Below are positions 49,600 through 58,549 of a DNA stretch of 64,000 nt, piece by piece. Numbering within the stretch: position 1 is the stretch's first letter; each line of letters starts with the position of its first letter. The DNA comes from an uncultured Litorivicinus sp. (lineage in GTDB: Bacteria > Pseudomonadota > Gammaproteobacteria > Pseudomonadales > Litorivicinaceae), in the NCBI GenBank assembly GCA_902536515.1, contig CACAXU010000002.1, positions 26,951-90,950 of the forward strand, written 5' to 3'. The notes beneath the pieces are model-generated. The model searched no databases. It saw only the letters and a program-made list of their open reading frames with translations, and had not been told where the DNA came from. Both the position numbers and the translations under genes were made by a program.

Positions 49600-50339
49600 G
49601 CTGCTTCGATCCCTTCGTAGCCTTCGCGCTCGAGCCTTTCAGCCAGCGTATGGTCACCTGATAATTTGATTTCACCATGCGCCAACACGTGCACAAAGTC
49701 GGGTTTCACAATGTCGAGTAAGCGTTGGTAGTGCGTGATGAGTAAGACGCTACATTCTGGCGAGCGCATTCGGTTGATTCCTTCGCCAACAATACGAAGC
49801 GCATCAACGTCGAGGCCGGAGTCTGTCTCATCAAGGAGCGCGAGCGTTGGCTCAAGTAGTTGCATCTGCAGGATTTCATTCCGTTTCTTTTCGCCACCTG
49901 AGAAGCCTTCGTTGACGTTACGATGCAGGAAGGATTCATCCATTTGCATGACTTTGAGTTTTTCACGCACGAGTTTCAAAAAGTCACCAGCTTTTAACTC
50001 AGGGAGTTCGCGATGTTCTCGTATGGCGTTCACTGCTGCTTTCAACAAATAAATGTTTTTGACACCTGGAATTTCAACGGGATACTGGAAAGAGAGAAAC
50101 ACACCGGCCCACGCACGCTCCTCAGGCTCTAAATCGAGTAGGTTTTGACCCATGTAGATGACTTCTCCGTCGGTCACTTCGTAGTCGTCGCGGCCGGCAA
50201 GCACCGACGATAATGTGCTCTTACCGGAGCCATTTGGCCCCATGATGGCATGTATTTCACCAGTACCGATCTCAAGATTAATGCCTTTGAGGATGGGCTT
50301 ATCACTAACCCGTGCGTGTAGATTGCGAATAGACAGCAT
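49596..50339 (-). CDS. sufC: Fe-S assembly ATPase SufC
   Basis: ABC ATPase of the SufBC2D scaffold, 247 aa. Walker A is GPNGSGKSTL, the signature is GFSGGEKKRNEIL, and Walker B is TLALLDETDSGLDVDAL, with the SufC-typical Asp-Glu-Thr. It overlaps sufB and sufD at both ends. Confidence 0.97.
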   Translation of the reverse strand: MLSIRNLHARVSDKPILKGINLEIGTGEIHAIMGPNGSGKSTLSSVLAGRDDYEVTDGEVIYMGQNLLDLEPEERAWAGVFLSFQYPVEIPGVKNIYLLKAAVNAIREHRELPELKAGDFLKLVREKLKVMQMDESFLHRNVNEGFSGGEKKRNEILQMQLLEPTLALLDETDSGLDVDALRIVGEGINRMRSPECSVLLITHYQRLLDIVKPDFVHVLAHGEIKLSGDHTLAERLEREGYEGIEAA

Positions 50340-51781
50340 CAGCCGATTGCTCCTTCAAGTGTGATACCAAGGAGTGCTTCGGCCTCGACGGCAAACTCCA
50401 TCGGAAGTTTTTGGAAGACTTCTTTACAGAAACCATTGACGACCATGTTGAGTGCGTCCTCTTCACTCATGCCACGCGTCCTCAGGTAGAACAACTGGTC
50501 ATCACTGACTTTTGACGTTGTGGCTTCGTGTTCAAGTTGAGCGCTGGGTTCTTGAGCCTCAACGTATGGGAATGTGTGCGCACCACACTGATCGCCGATT
50601 AGTAGCGAATCGCACTGTGTGAAATTCCGTGCATCAACAGCACCGGGCAGGACCTTCACCAATCCTCGATAGGCATTTTGACCGCGGGCAGTCGAAATAC
50701 CTTTTGAAATAATTGTTGAACGCGTGCGTGGGCCAATATGGACCATTTTTGTGCCGGTATCTGCTTGTTGCTTCTTCCCAGCAACTGCTACTGAGTAGAA
50801 CTCGCCAACGGAATCTGCTCCTTTTAAGACGCAACTTGGATATTTCCAAGTGATGGCGGAGCCTGTTTCAAGTTGTGTCCAACTGATCTTGGCTCGATCA
50901 CCACGGCACTCACCGCGCTTGGTTACAAAATTATATATTCCTCCTTTGCCTTCATCGTCACCAGCAAACCAGTTTTGTACTGTTGAGTATTTGATCTCGG
51001 CATCGGTTTCAGCAACCAGTTCGACAACCGCCGCGTGCAATTGATTTTCGTCACGTTGTGGTGCTGTGCATCCTTCAAGATATGACACATATGAGCCTTC
51101 CTCAGCGACAATGAGTGTACGTTCAAACTGCCCTGTGTTTTGCTGGTTAATCCGGAAGTAAGTCGAGAGCTCCATCGGACACCGAACGCCCTTCGGGATG
51201 TAAACGAACGAGCCATCCGAGAATACTGCCGAATTGAGAGCGCCATAATAGTTGTCGTTTTGAGGAACGACCGAGCCCAGAAACTTTCTCACAAGCTCAG
51301 GGTGGGAATGAACGGCTTCTGATAACGGGCAAAAAACAACCCCCGCTTCATGTAACTTTTCCTTAAAAGTTGTTACCACACTAACCGAATCGAAGACCGC
51401 GTCGACAGCGACACCTGCGAGCATCTTTTGTTCTTCAAGTGGAATCCCGAGTTTGTTGTACGTTTCGATCAATGCAGGATCGACTTCGTCTAGGCTTTTC
51501 GGTCCATCGCCTTGCTTTTTCGGCGCAGAAAAATAACTGATTGCCTGGAAATTAATTGGTGGGTAGTCAAGGTGCGCCCATTCAGGTGGTGTCATCTCAA
51601 GCCATTTGGCATAAGCCTCCAGCCGCCATTCCAATAACCACTTAGGTTCACATTTGCGGGTCGAGATTTCACGAATGACATCCTCATTCAAACCCGGCGG
51701 TAGTGTGTCGGATTCGATGTCGGTCACGAACCCATATTTATAGTCCTGGTCGACTAGTTGATCGATCTCTTGTTGACTCAT
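50339..51781 (-). CDS. sufB: Fe-S scaffold subunit SufB
   Basis: 480-aa scaffold subunit of SufBC2D. The N-terminal [20 protein letters not shown], central [11 protein letters not shown], and the essential cysteine in [19 protein letters not shown] are conserved. [16 protein letters not shown] carries the conserved Glu/His segment. It is the first structural gene after the Rrf2 regulator, whose stop it overlaps (TGATG). Confidence 0.98.
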   Translation of the reverse strand: MSQQEIDQLVDQDYKYGFVTDIESDTLPPGLNEDVIREISTRKCEPKWLLEWRLEAYAKWLEMTPPEWAHLDYPPINFQAISYFSAPKKQGDGPKSLDEVDPALIETYNKLGIPLEEQKMLAGVAVDAVFDSVSVVTTFKEKLHEAGVVFCPLSEAVHSHPELVRKFLGSVVPQNDNYYGALNSAVFSDGSFVYIPKGVRCPMELSTYFRINQQNTGQFERTLIVAEEGSYVSYLEGCTAPQRDENQLHAAVVELVAETDAEIKYSTVQNWFAGDDEGKGGIYNFVTKRGECRGDRAKISWTQLETGSAITWKYPSCVLKGADSVGEFYSVAVAGKKQQADTGTKMVHIGPRTRSTIISKGISTARGQNAYRGLVKVLPGAVDARNFTQCDSLLIGDQCGAHTFPYVEAQEPSAQLEHEATTSKVSDDQLFYLRTRGMSEEDALNMVVNGFCKEVFQKLPMEFAVEAEALLGITLEGAIG

Positions 51782-52233
51782 CAGTACACCTCCAAAGTCT
51801 CGATACGGCGATCGGATCGCGCATAGAGCGTGTGTGGGCTGATCAGGTCTTCCAACGTCGTTTTTGTCAGAATGTGATCCACCTGATCACCTAATTCCCG
51901 CCACCGTGACATCACTGAACAATGGTCGGTGAGCCGGCACAGCGTTTCATCTGTCCCGCACTCAGTTATCGCCGTCGGTCCCTCGATGGCCTCAATGATT
52001 ACTTTGACCGGGATTTGTGACGGTGCTTTCGCCAAGCTGTAACCGCCTCGAGCGCCTTGCCTTGATGTCAGCACACCACCTTTAACCAAGAGTTTGAGCA
52101 ACTTTATGCATGTTGGTTTCGGGATGGATGATTCGTCAGACAACTGCCCTGCTGACCACAGAACATCAGGATACTTTGCCATTTGAGCTAAGATCACTGA
52201 GGCGTAGTCAGTCAGTTTTGACAGTCGTACCAT
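51781..52233 (-). CDS. SUF system Rrf2-family regulator
   Basis: 150-aa Rrf2/IscR-type winged-helix regulator. The helix-turn-helix covers about residues 25-55 ([19 protein letters not shown]), and the wing is [15 protein letters not shown]. Three cysteines ([15 protein letters not shown], residues about 91-105) are spaced as for Fe-S cluster binding. It matches the TIGR02944-type SUF regulator rather than IscR proper. It heads the suf operon, just after a 25-bp dyad placed in the promoter, so it very likely controls its own operon by cluster occupancy. Confidence 0.93.
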   Translation of the reverse strand: MVRLSKLTDYASVILAQMAKYPDVLWSAGQLSDESSIPKPTCIKLLKLLVKGGVLTSRQGARGGYSLAKAPSQIPVKVIIEAIEGPTAITECGTDETLCRLTDHCSVMSRWRELGDQVDHILTKTTLEDLISPHTLYARSDRRIETLEVY

Positions 52234-52263
52234 CGGCGCACCACAAATAAATTCCGGGTATGC

Positions 52264-52294
52264 ATTATATAGGACTGATTAAGTCCTATATCAA
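52264..52294 (-). promoter_or_regulatory. suf operon promoter with IscR-like operator
   Basis: On the minus strand, TTGATA (52294-52289) is followed by TATATA (17-base spacer) or TATAAT (19-base spacer). Between them sits a perfect dyad: arms ATATAGGACT at 52267-52276 and AGTCCTATAT at 52282-52291 with a five-base centre. GACT and AGTC and the ATA/TAT ends are placed as in the 25-bp type 1 IscR site. Confidence 0.85.
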
Positions 52295-52298
52295 GCGT

Positions 52299-52721
52299 TT
52301 ATGTGGATTTCGCAACCAATTGTGCCGCTTCCGCCTTCAGCCGTTGCAGCATGGAGGCAAGTCCATTCGCCCGTGTTGGCGATAAATGCTGAGATAAACC
52401 AATCGCTTCGACGAATTCAGGTTCTGTTTTGATTATGTCTTCTGCGGATGCATCGGAATACAAACGTACGACCAGCGCGATCAAACCTGAGACGATCGCA
52501 GCATCTGAATTCGCGCGAACGGACACATGGGATGCCTCACCGTCGACAACCATCCAAACCTGCGATTGACAGCCTCGGACTAAATTCGTTTGGTTTTTTT
52601 CTGATTCATCGAGCGGTTCAAGATCCTTGCCGAGATCAATCAAATATTGGTATTTGTCCATCCAGGAATCAAAAAACTGAAATTCGTCAATGATTTCTTG
52701 CTGTCTTTCAATCAATTGCAT
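52299..52721 (-). CDS. sufE: Sulfur acceptor protein SufE
   Basis: 140-aa sulfur shuttle that takes persulfide sulfur from SufS and boosts its activity. The acceptor cysteine lies in LVRGCQSQVWM, and IIDEFQFFDSWMDKYQYLID and LSPTRANGLASM are family marks. It sits upstream of the regulator in the same orientation, with the dyad-bearing suf promoter only a few bases past its stop, so it may be transcribed from its own promoter. An ATG at 52721 is preferred to the GTG at 52733. Confidence 0.93.
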   Translation of the reverse strand: MQLIERQQEIIDEFQFFDSWMDKYQYLIDLGKDLEPLDESEKNQTNLVRGCQSQVWMVVDGEASHVSVRANSDAAIVSGLIALVVRLYSDASAEDIIKTEPEFVEAIGLSQHLSPTRANGLASMLQRLKAEAAQLVAKST

Positions 52722-52791
52722 GTGTGGTCTCACTTCAAAAGGTCACGACAGGGTATACTCCGTCGCAAATTCACGAAACTGACAGGTAGTT

Positions 52792-53655
52792 ATGTCCGAC
52801 GCTCATTCAATCCAAGTCACATCTGAAACTTTTGAGACAGATGTTCTCCAAAAATCACAGGAAACCCCTGTTCTTGTTGATTTTTATGCAGAATGGTGCG
52901 GCCCCTGTAAAACGCTGGGTCCCATGCTTGAAGGACTTGCTGATGAATATGCCGGTGCATTTGTTTTAGCCAAGGTCGATGCGGATGCCGAGCAAATGCT
53001 TGCGGCAGGTATGGGTGTGCGTTCGTTGCCGACTGTTGTCCTTTTTAAGAAGGGCCAACCGGCTGATCACTTCATGGGAGCGTTGCCAGAAGGGGAGATT
53101 CGTGCCATTTTGGATAAGCATGTTGAGCGAGTCGAAGCATCTCTGCTCGAACGTGCCGCTGAGCTTGTCGAATTAGGTCAATATGACGAAGCGATTGCTT
53201 TGTATCAGCTGATTACCGCCGATGACCCAGAAAACTATGACGCGTATCTTGATATGGCGCAGGCCCTACTAAAAAAAGGTGATTTAGACAGTGCTGAAGC
53301 GATTATCGAGCGTCTCCCAGATGCACATCGGATGGATCCAAGAGCAAAGTCGATTGCTGCGGGCAAGGCATTTCAGGATTTATTAGCGGGCGCCCCTGAT
53401 CGCGCAACTTGCGAATCTCGCATCGAGGTTAGTGACGAGGACAGTGAGGCCCGTTATTTCTTGGCCTTACACTTAATGGTCTCCGATGACGTCGAGTCAG
53501 CGATTACGCATTTATTAGCCATCATTCGGACAGATCGTCGATATAACGACGATGCTGCGCGTTTGTTATTGATTCAAATTTTTGATCGGTTGGGTAATGA
53601 CGATCCGCGAACACGAACAGGCCGCAGAAAGCTTGCGACTCTGTTGATGGTGTAA
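52792..53655 (+). CDS. cnoX: CnoX-type thioredoxin-TPR chaperedoxin
   Basis: 287-aa protein with an N-terminal thioredoxin domain (about 1-110) and a C-terminal TPR-like helical region (about 118-287, with VELGQYDEAIALYQLI and LKKGDLDSAEAII). This is the YbbN/CnoX layout, which protects clients from overoxidation and passes them to GroEL or DnaK. The active site is a full WCGPC (35-39), whereas E. coli CnoX has a defective SxxC, so oxidoreductase activity is expected here. It starts 70 bp from the divergent sufE. Confidence 0.93.
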   Translation: MSDAHSIQVTSETFETDVLQKSQETPVLVDFYAEWCGPCKTLGPMLEGLADEYAGAFVLAKVDADAEQMLAAGMGVRSLPTVVLFKKGQPADHFMGALPEGEIRAILDKHVERVEASLLERAAELVELGQYDEAIALYQLITADDPENYDAYLDMAQALLKKGDLDSAEAIIERLPDAHRMDPRAKSIAAGKAFQDLLAGAPDRATCESRIEVSDEDSEARYFLALHLMVSDDVESAITHLLAIIRTDRRYNDDAARLLLIQIFDRLGNDDPRTRTGRRKLATLLMV

Positions 53656-53657
53656 CC

Positions 53658-55304
53658 GTGAGCGAAAAGCCAACGAACTTTATTCGGACAAAGATCGCCG
53701 ACCAAATTAAACAGGGTCAACTGACGGAAGTCGTCACGCGTTTTCCACCAGAGCCCAATGGGTATTTGCACGTTGGTCACGCGAAGAGTATCTGCCTCAA
53801 CTTTGGATTGGCTGAAGAGTTTGGTGGGCGTTGCCATCTTCGATTTGATGACACCAACCCCGAGAAAGAATCTCAGGAATATATTGATGCAATTGAAGCA
53901 GATGTACGTTGGCTTGGGTTTGACTGGTCAGCACTCTGCCACACGGCTGACTATTTTCAGCAACTCTTTGATTGGGCATTGCATTTAATCCGAAATGGGG
54001 ATGCCTACGTCGATGAGCAGTCAGCGGAAGCAATGCGAGCCAACCGGGGAACATTGACGGAGCCTGGAATCGATAGTCCTTATCGTGATCGCTCATCCGA
54101 AGAAAACGAAGCGCTATTTCTAAAAATGCGTGATGGCGAGTTACCTGTAGGGGCGGCTGTTCTTCGAGCGAAGATTTCGATGTCGGCCCCGAATTTGAAT
54201 CTTCGCGATCCAGCGTTATATCGCATTCGGCATCTATCACATCCACGGGCTGGTGATCAGTGGTGTATTTATCCCACCTATGACTATGCCCACGGTCAAA
54301 GTGATGCGATCGAAGGAATCACGCACTCGTTATGTACGCTCGAGTTTGAAGATCACAGACCACTGTACGAGTGGCTCTTGAAAAAACTGCCAGTCCCTCA
54401 TCGTCCAAAACAGACTGAATTCAGTCGCCTTGAGCTTGAGGGGACTGTAACCAGTAAGCGGAAGTTAAACGCCCTGGTTGAGAGCGGTTATGTATCAGGG
54501 TGGGATGATCCGCGGATGCCGACAATCGCTGGGATGCGTCGTCGGGGTTACTCACCCGAAGGAATTCGCTTGTTCTGCGAACGCATCGGCGTCACTCGGA
54601 AGCCTAACATAATAGAACTACAGATTCTTGAGGGTTCGATACGTGATGACCTTGAATGGCGTGCGCACAAAGCGATGGCTGTGTTAAATCCGCTGAAGGT
54701 AGTGGTCATGAACTGGGATCAAGTCCCTTTAGAGCTGGATGTTTCCTGGCACCCTAAGCGGCCTGAATTAGGATCTCGCACCATGCTTTTCGGTCGCGAG
54801 CTTTCGATCGATCGGTCCGATTTTGAACTTGATCCACCGGATGGATTTTTCCGACTATCCCCAGGCGGTAGCGTTCGTTTGAAGTATGGATTCATTGTCG
54901 ATTTCGAGGACCTCGTACTTGATGCTGAAGGGCAGGTATCTGAAGTCCATGTGCGATACGATCCAGAAACCCGTTCAGGCCAGGATCAATCAGGCCGAAA
55001 GGTCAAGGGTACTATTCATTGGGTCCACACAGCATCCGCGAGGGCGGTCGATGTGCGTTTGTATGATCGACTCTTCACAGTGCCGAATCCTGGAAACTAT
55101 GAAGATCCTGCATCAGTCATAAATCCGGAATCATTGATCGATGGCCAAGCATTGGTTGAGCCTGCACTCGGAACACTAATGCCCGATGCCTATTTCCAAT
55201 TCGAGCGTGTTGGCTTTTTTAAACAAGATTCTGAGAGTCCTGATGGCCGGATCATTTATAACCGTTCTGTGACATTGAAAGACGCATGGGCCAAGAAAAA
55301 GTAA
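53658..55304 (+). CDS. glnS: Glutaminyl-tRNA synthetase
   Basis: Class I aminoacyl-tRNA synthetase, 548 aa. The HIGH-type motif is PPEPNGYLHVGHAKS near residue 32, and the KMSKS equivalent is TVTSKRKL near 268. DTNPEKESQEYID and ITHSLCTLEFEDHRPLYEW are GlnRS-specific, and the C-terminal anticodon-binding barrels cover about 340-548. The start is GTG, two bases after the cnoX stop. The end overlaps the next gene by 19 bp. Confidence 0.97.
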   Translation: MSEKPTNFIRTKIADQIKQGQLTEVVTRFPPEPNGYLHVGHAKSICLNFGLAEEFGGRCHLRFDDTNPEKESQEYIDAIEADVRWLGFDWSALCHTADYFQQLFDWALHLIRNGDAYVDEQSAEAMRANRGTLTEPGIDSPYRDRSSEENEALFLKMRDGELPVGAAVLRAKISMSAPNLNLRDPALYRIRHLSHPRAGDQWCIYPTYDYAHGQSDAIEGITHSLCTLEFEDHRPLYEWLLKKLPVPHRPKQTEFSRLELEGTVTSKRKLNALVESGYVSGWDDPRMPTIAGMRRRGYSPEGIRLFCERIGVTRKPNIIELQILEGSIRDDLEWRAHKAMAVLNPLKVVVMNWDQVPLELDVSWHPKRPELGSRTMLFGRELSIDRSDFELDPPDGFFRLSPGGSVRLKYGFIVDFEDLVLDAEGQVSEVHVRYDPETRSGQDQSGRKVKGTIHWVHTASARAVDVRLYDRLFTVPNPGNYEDPASVINPESLIDGQALVEPALGTLMPDAYFQFERVGFFKQDSESPDGRIIYNRSVTLKDAWAKKK

Positions 55305-56191
55305 CGCTACCACCGACGGAGATCGTCGATCCGACTGGTCGAGAGTTTGACCGGCTCCCGGTTGCCCTGCAACTAGAGCGTTTGTTGGCGTCGCAGGTTC
55401 AAGCAGTTAAGGCGATAAAAAAAATTACAGATCAACTTGCCGCCGCTGTCGAGGCTGCGACAGACCGTCTTAGTGGGAGTGAAGGGCGTATAGTGTATGC
55501 CGGTGCAGGCTGTTCTATTCGGATTGGTGTCCAGGACGGTGTCGAACTGGTCCCGACATTTGGATGGCCCCTGAATCGTCTGATCTATTTGATTGCAGGG
55601 GGTGCGAAGGCGCTTGCTGAATCGGTCGAGGGTGCCGAGGATAACGTCGATGATGCGGTTGTACAGGTCGAACAACAGTGTCTCACTGCCTCAGATGTGG
55701 TCATTGGTATTGCAGCCTCGGGAAATACACCATTTACCTGTCAGGTTCTCGCAGCAGCCAAAGTGCAAGGTGCTTTGACCATCGGCGTAAGTTCAAATCC
55801 GACCGGTCAACTGATTGCGATCGCCGAGTATGGTTTGGTCACTGAAACTGGCGCTGAAGTCCTTGCTGGTTCCACTCGGTTGGGTGCCGGTACGGCGCAA
55901 AAGGTATTACTGAATTCGTTTTCCACAGCTCTTATGACGCAACTTGGGCGTGTACTCGGTAATGAGATGCTCTGTGTCCAAGCAACTAATGCGAAACTGA
56001 AAGATCGCCAGGCGCGAATCTTGGCAGGCCAAATCGATGGGTTTGACCAGTCGCGTGCATATCAGCTGTTGCGTGAACTGAATTGGGATTTACGCACAGG
56101 CCTATTAGTCGCGTCGGGGTGGGAGCGACAAGATGCCCAAGAAGCTCTCGCGGATGAGCGTCCTTTTAGTGAGTTGCTACGCTCCAGCTGA
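55286..56191 (+). CDS. murQ: N-acetylmuramic acid 6-phosphate etherase-like SIS protein
   Basis: 301-aa MurQ-type SIS-fold enzyme that would cleave the lactyl ether of MurNAc 6-phosphate during cell-wall recycling. VYAGAGCSIRIGVQDGVEL with GCSIRIG in place of the common GTSGRLG, LIAGGAKALAESVEGAED with a catalytic Glu, IGIAASGNTPF and EVLAGSTRLGAGTAQKVLLN are present. The altered first loop could change substrate binding. No anmK, nagK or PTS gene is adjacent. The gene starts within the glnS end and overlaps the convergent sulP by 15 bp. Confidence 0.88.
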   Translation: MGQEKVTLPPTEIVDPTGREFDRLPVALQLERLLASQVQAVKAIKKITDQLAAAVEAATDRLSGSEGRIVYAGAGCSIRIGVQDGVELVPTFGWPLNRLIYLIAGGAKALAESVEGAEDNVDDAVVQVEQQCLTASDVVIGIAASGNTPFTCQVLAAAKVQGALTIGVSSNPTGQLIAIAEYGLVTETGAEVLAGSTRLGAGTAQKVLLNSFSTALMTQLGRVLGNEMLCVQATNAKLKDRQARILAGQIDGFDQSRAYQLLRELNWDLRTGLLVASGWERQDAQEALADERPFSELLRSS

Positions 56192-57913
56192 TTGAGTATG
56201 GCCGTTAGTCTCGCACGCTGGGTCGAGTGTACACATCGCCTCATAATGCGAGAGGAAAATCTGCCCTGTCAGGTGCGCTTTGAAACCGACTCTGTCCAGG
56301 CGGTCCATCACAGGCCCTTTGACCTCTGACAAGTGAAATTTGATGTTCTGAGAATGCAGTCTTTCATTAATTGATTCGAGCACTTCAAGGCCTGACGCAT
56401 CAATTTCGTTAATCGCGTGACAGAGCAACACCAAATCGGTCAGGCGTTTGTTTTTGCTGAGTAACTCATTGATGGCATCTTCGAAGGTATGACCGTTTAA
56501 AAAATACAGCATTTCATCCAAGCGGATGGCCAGAATTTTTTCACTCTTCAGGACGTCATGGCGGTTTGCATTTCGAAAGTGCTGGGTGCCAGGGATCTGA
56601 CCGATGACGGCGAAGTGTGGACGCGCAATTTTTGCTAATAGAAAGCAAATTGAAACGACAATTCCGGCCACGATTCCGGCTTCGATTCCGATCCCTAGGA
56701 CCACGACGATCGTTGTTAACATCGCCCCAAAATCGGGTTTAGAAAAGACCCAAACGCGATGGATCGCTTTCAAATCGACAAGAGATAGGACAGCCACTAT
56801 GACTGTCGCAGCCAACACAGCTTTGGGAAGATATTCAAACAGGGGAGTCAAAAATAAGGCAGTCATTGCGATCATGATTGCCGTGATGACACCCGCGAGT
56901 GGTGTTTTTGCACCGGCTTCAAAATTTACCACTGAGCGGCTAAACCCACCAGTGACGGGAAACCCTCCGCCAAAACCACTGGCAATATTTGCTGCTCCCA
57001 ATCCGATTAGCTCTTGGTTCGGCTGGATTCTTTCGCGGCGACGGGCGGCGAGAGTGTGGCCAACGCTAACTGTCTCAACAAAGCCAACGATCGAAATAAG
57101 AAACGCCGCAGGAAGGAGTTCTTTGGCAAGTGTTAGATCAAGCTCTGGCAATGAGGGTACCGGCAGTCCATCGGGTATATTGCCAACGATTGAAACACCT
57201 GCGTGATGCAAGGCGAAAAAACTAACAAAAGTCGTTGAAACAGTCACTGCCACCACCGGTCCGGCCTTAGTCACACTCCCGGCAACGGCCGCAGTCATCC
57301 CGATTTTTATCAATAGAGGTTCGAGCCCACTTCGGACCCAAAATAGAAAGATCATCGAGGAAATACCGATGACTAACGTCGGTAAATTGGTCTCATTCAG
57401 ATGTGTTGTCAAATTGAGCAGAATTGATGGGATGTCGTGACCGTGCACTGGGATGCCCAAGATGTGCTTGAATTGACTAACTGCGATCAAGATCGCTGAG
57501 GCGCTGATAAAGCCAGAGATCACCGGGTGTGAGAGGAGATTGGCAAGAAATCCTGCGCGAGCAACACCAAGTCCCGTGAGGATGGCGCCTGATAGCAGGC
57601 TCAGCAAGATCGCTGCACCCAGGTATTCCGGTGAACCTTGCGTGGCGATTGGATCAATTGCTGCAGCTGTCATTAACGAAATGATAGCGACAGGCCCAAC
57701 AGCAAGCGTCATACTTGAGCCTAGGAGTGCATAAGCGAAAAGAGGCAGGATTGACGCATACAGACCAACTTCTGGTGGTAATCCAGCAAGCATGGCGTAT
57801 GCGAGTGACTGAGGAATCAGCATGATGGTGACGACGACAGCTGCAAGCGTATCGTCGCTCAGTTTCGAGCGATTGTAGGCCTTAGCCCAGTGAAATAGTG
57901 GTGGTCTTAGCAC
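56177..57913 (-). CDS. SulP family anion transporter with STAS domain
   Basis: 578-aa SLC26/SulP permease. Helices span about residues 18-420, with the signature IMLIPQSLAYAMLAGLPPEVGLY near residue 31 (quoted in part) and GFGGGFPVTGGFSRSVVNF. A C-terminal STAS domain (about 450-560) includes LVLLCHAINEIDASGLEVL. It may carry sulfate, bicarbonate or other anions; being next to a persulfide oxidation locus favours sulfate or sulfite export. The start is GTG with no clear ribosome site, overlapping a small upstream ORF that may couple its translation. Confidence 0.88.
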   Translation of the reverse strand: MLRPPLFHWAKAYNRSKLSDDTLAAVVVTIMLIPQSLAYAMLAGLPPEVGLYASILPLFAYALLGSSMTLAVGPVAIISLMTAAAIDPIATQGSPEYLGAAILLSLLSGAILTGLGVARAGFLANLLSHPVISGFISASAILIAVSQFKHILGIPVHGHDIPSILLNLTTHLNETNLPTLVIGISSMIFLFWVRSGLEPLLIKIGMTAAVAGSVTKAGPVVAVTVSTTFVSFFALHHAGVSIVGNIPDGLPVPSLPELDLTLAKELLPAAFLISIVGFVETVSVGHTLAARRRERIQPNQELIGLGAANIASGFGGGFPVTGGFSRSVVNFEAGAKTPLAGVITAIMIAMTALFLTPLFEYLPKAVLAATVIVAVLSLVDLKAIHRVWVFSKPDFGAMLTTIVVVLGIGIEAGIVAGIVVSICFLLAKIARPHFAVIGQIPGTQHFRNANRHDVLKSEKILAIRLDEMLYFLNGHTFEDAINELLSKNKRLTDLVLLCHAINEIDASGLEVLESINERLHSQNIKFHLSEVKGPVMDRLDRVGFKAHLTGQIFLSHYEAMCTLDPACETNGHTQSAGA

Positions 57914-58071
57914 GTTCGGATATCACGAGTCATTCTCGTCCATTGAATACGAGGTAAAAGTCCATTGAAATGGTGTTGCTGGCGATGAAAGCTCGCAACA
58001 GGACCAAGGCAACGTAGGATATTTTGGTTGCTTGCTAGCATGAGACGCCCGTCATATCCATATTTAGCCAT
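57907..58071 (-). CDS. Small unassigned ORF upstream of sulP
   Basis: 54-codon frame starting MAKYGYDGRLML, with GAGGGT upstream. It ends CGAACGTGCTAA so that its last codons overlap the GTG start of sulP. No family is recognised, no membrane segment is evident, and the amino-acid composition is unremarkable. It might be a leader that helps translate sulP, or a chance frame. Confidence 0.25.
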   Translation of the reverse strand: MAKYGYDGRLMLASNQNILRCLGPVASFHRQQHHFNGLLPRIQWTRMTRDIRTC

Positions 58072-58129
58072 GACACCCTCACCGCATTCGATCCTTTTAG
58101 TCATGCAGACATGTTGGTCTACCGATCGC

Positions 58130-58540
58130 CTATGACAACCGATGAGCGATATCGACGACGCTTAAGCCCGCTTTGTCCACTGTCTCGATGAGCGTGTTGA
58201 CATCCTGTTTGCCAGCCTCAGAAAGCGCCCACAACTTGGCACAACGCGCTCCGGAACGGCAATAAGTCAAAACAGGCCCTGGTACTTCCGACAGCAATGC
58301 AGCATGTTGTGCAACATTAGTGTCTGTGATGTTAGCGCCATTGACTGGCAGATAACGGAATTCAAGGCCAAGAGCGTGCGCTTTCTGCGCCATCGAGTCG
58401 GCGTCTGCATGCGGTTCACCCTCTTCATCAGGGCGGTTACAAATTACGGCGTTAAAACCAGCTTCCTTAACCGCTTCCAAATCATTTATGGTGAGTTGGT
58501 CAGCGACAGACAGTTCAGTTGTCAATTGACGAATAATCAT
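58130..58540 (-). CDS. TIGR01244/DUF442 phosphatase-fold protein
   Basis: 136-aa protein of the DUF442 (beta-lactamase hydrolase-like, Blh N-terminal) type with a dual-specificity phosphatase fold. The active-site loop is LTYCRSGARCAKLW, with the Cys and Arg of the CX5R signature. Members are usually encoded next to, or fused with, persulfide-oxidising metallohydrolases, as here, where it lies nine bases after the metallohydrolase gene. Probable role in sulfide or persulfide handling, possibly as a sulfur transferase. Confidence 0.88.
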   Translation of the reverse strand: MIIRQLTTELSVADQLTINDLEAVKEAGFNAVICNRPDEEGEPHADADSMAQKAHALGLEFRYLPVNGANITDTNVAQHAALLSEVPGPVLTYCRSGARCAKLWALSEAGKQDVNTLIETVDKAGLSVVDIAHRLS

Positions 58541-58549
58541 GGCGCCTCC

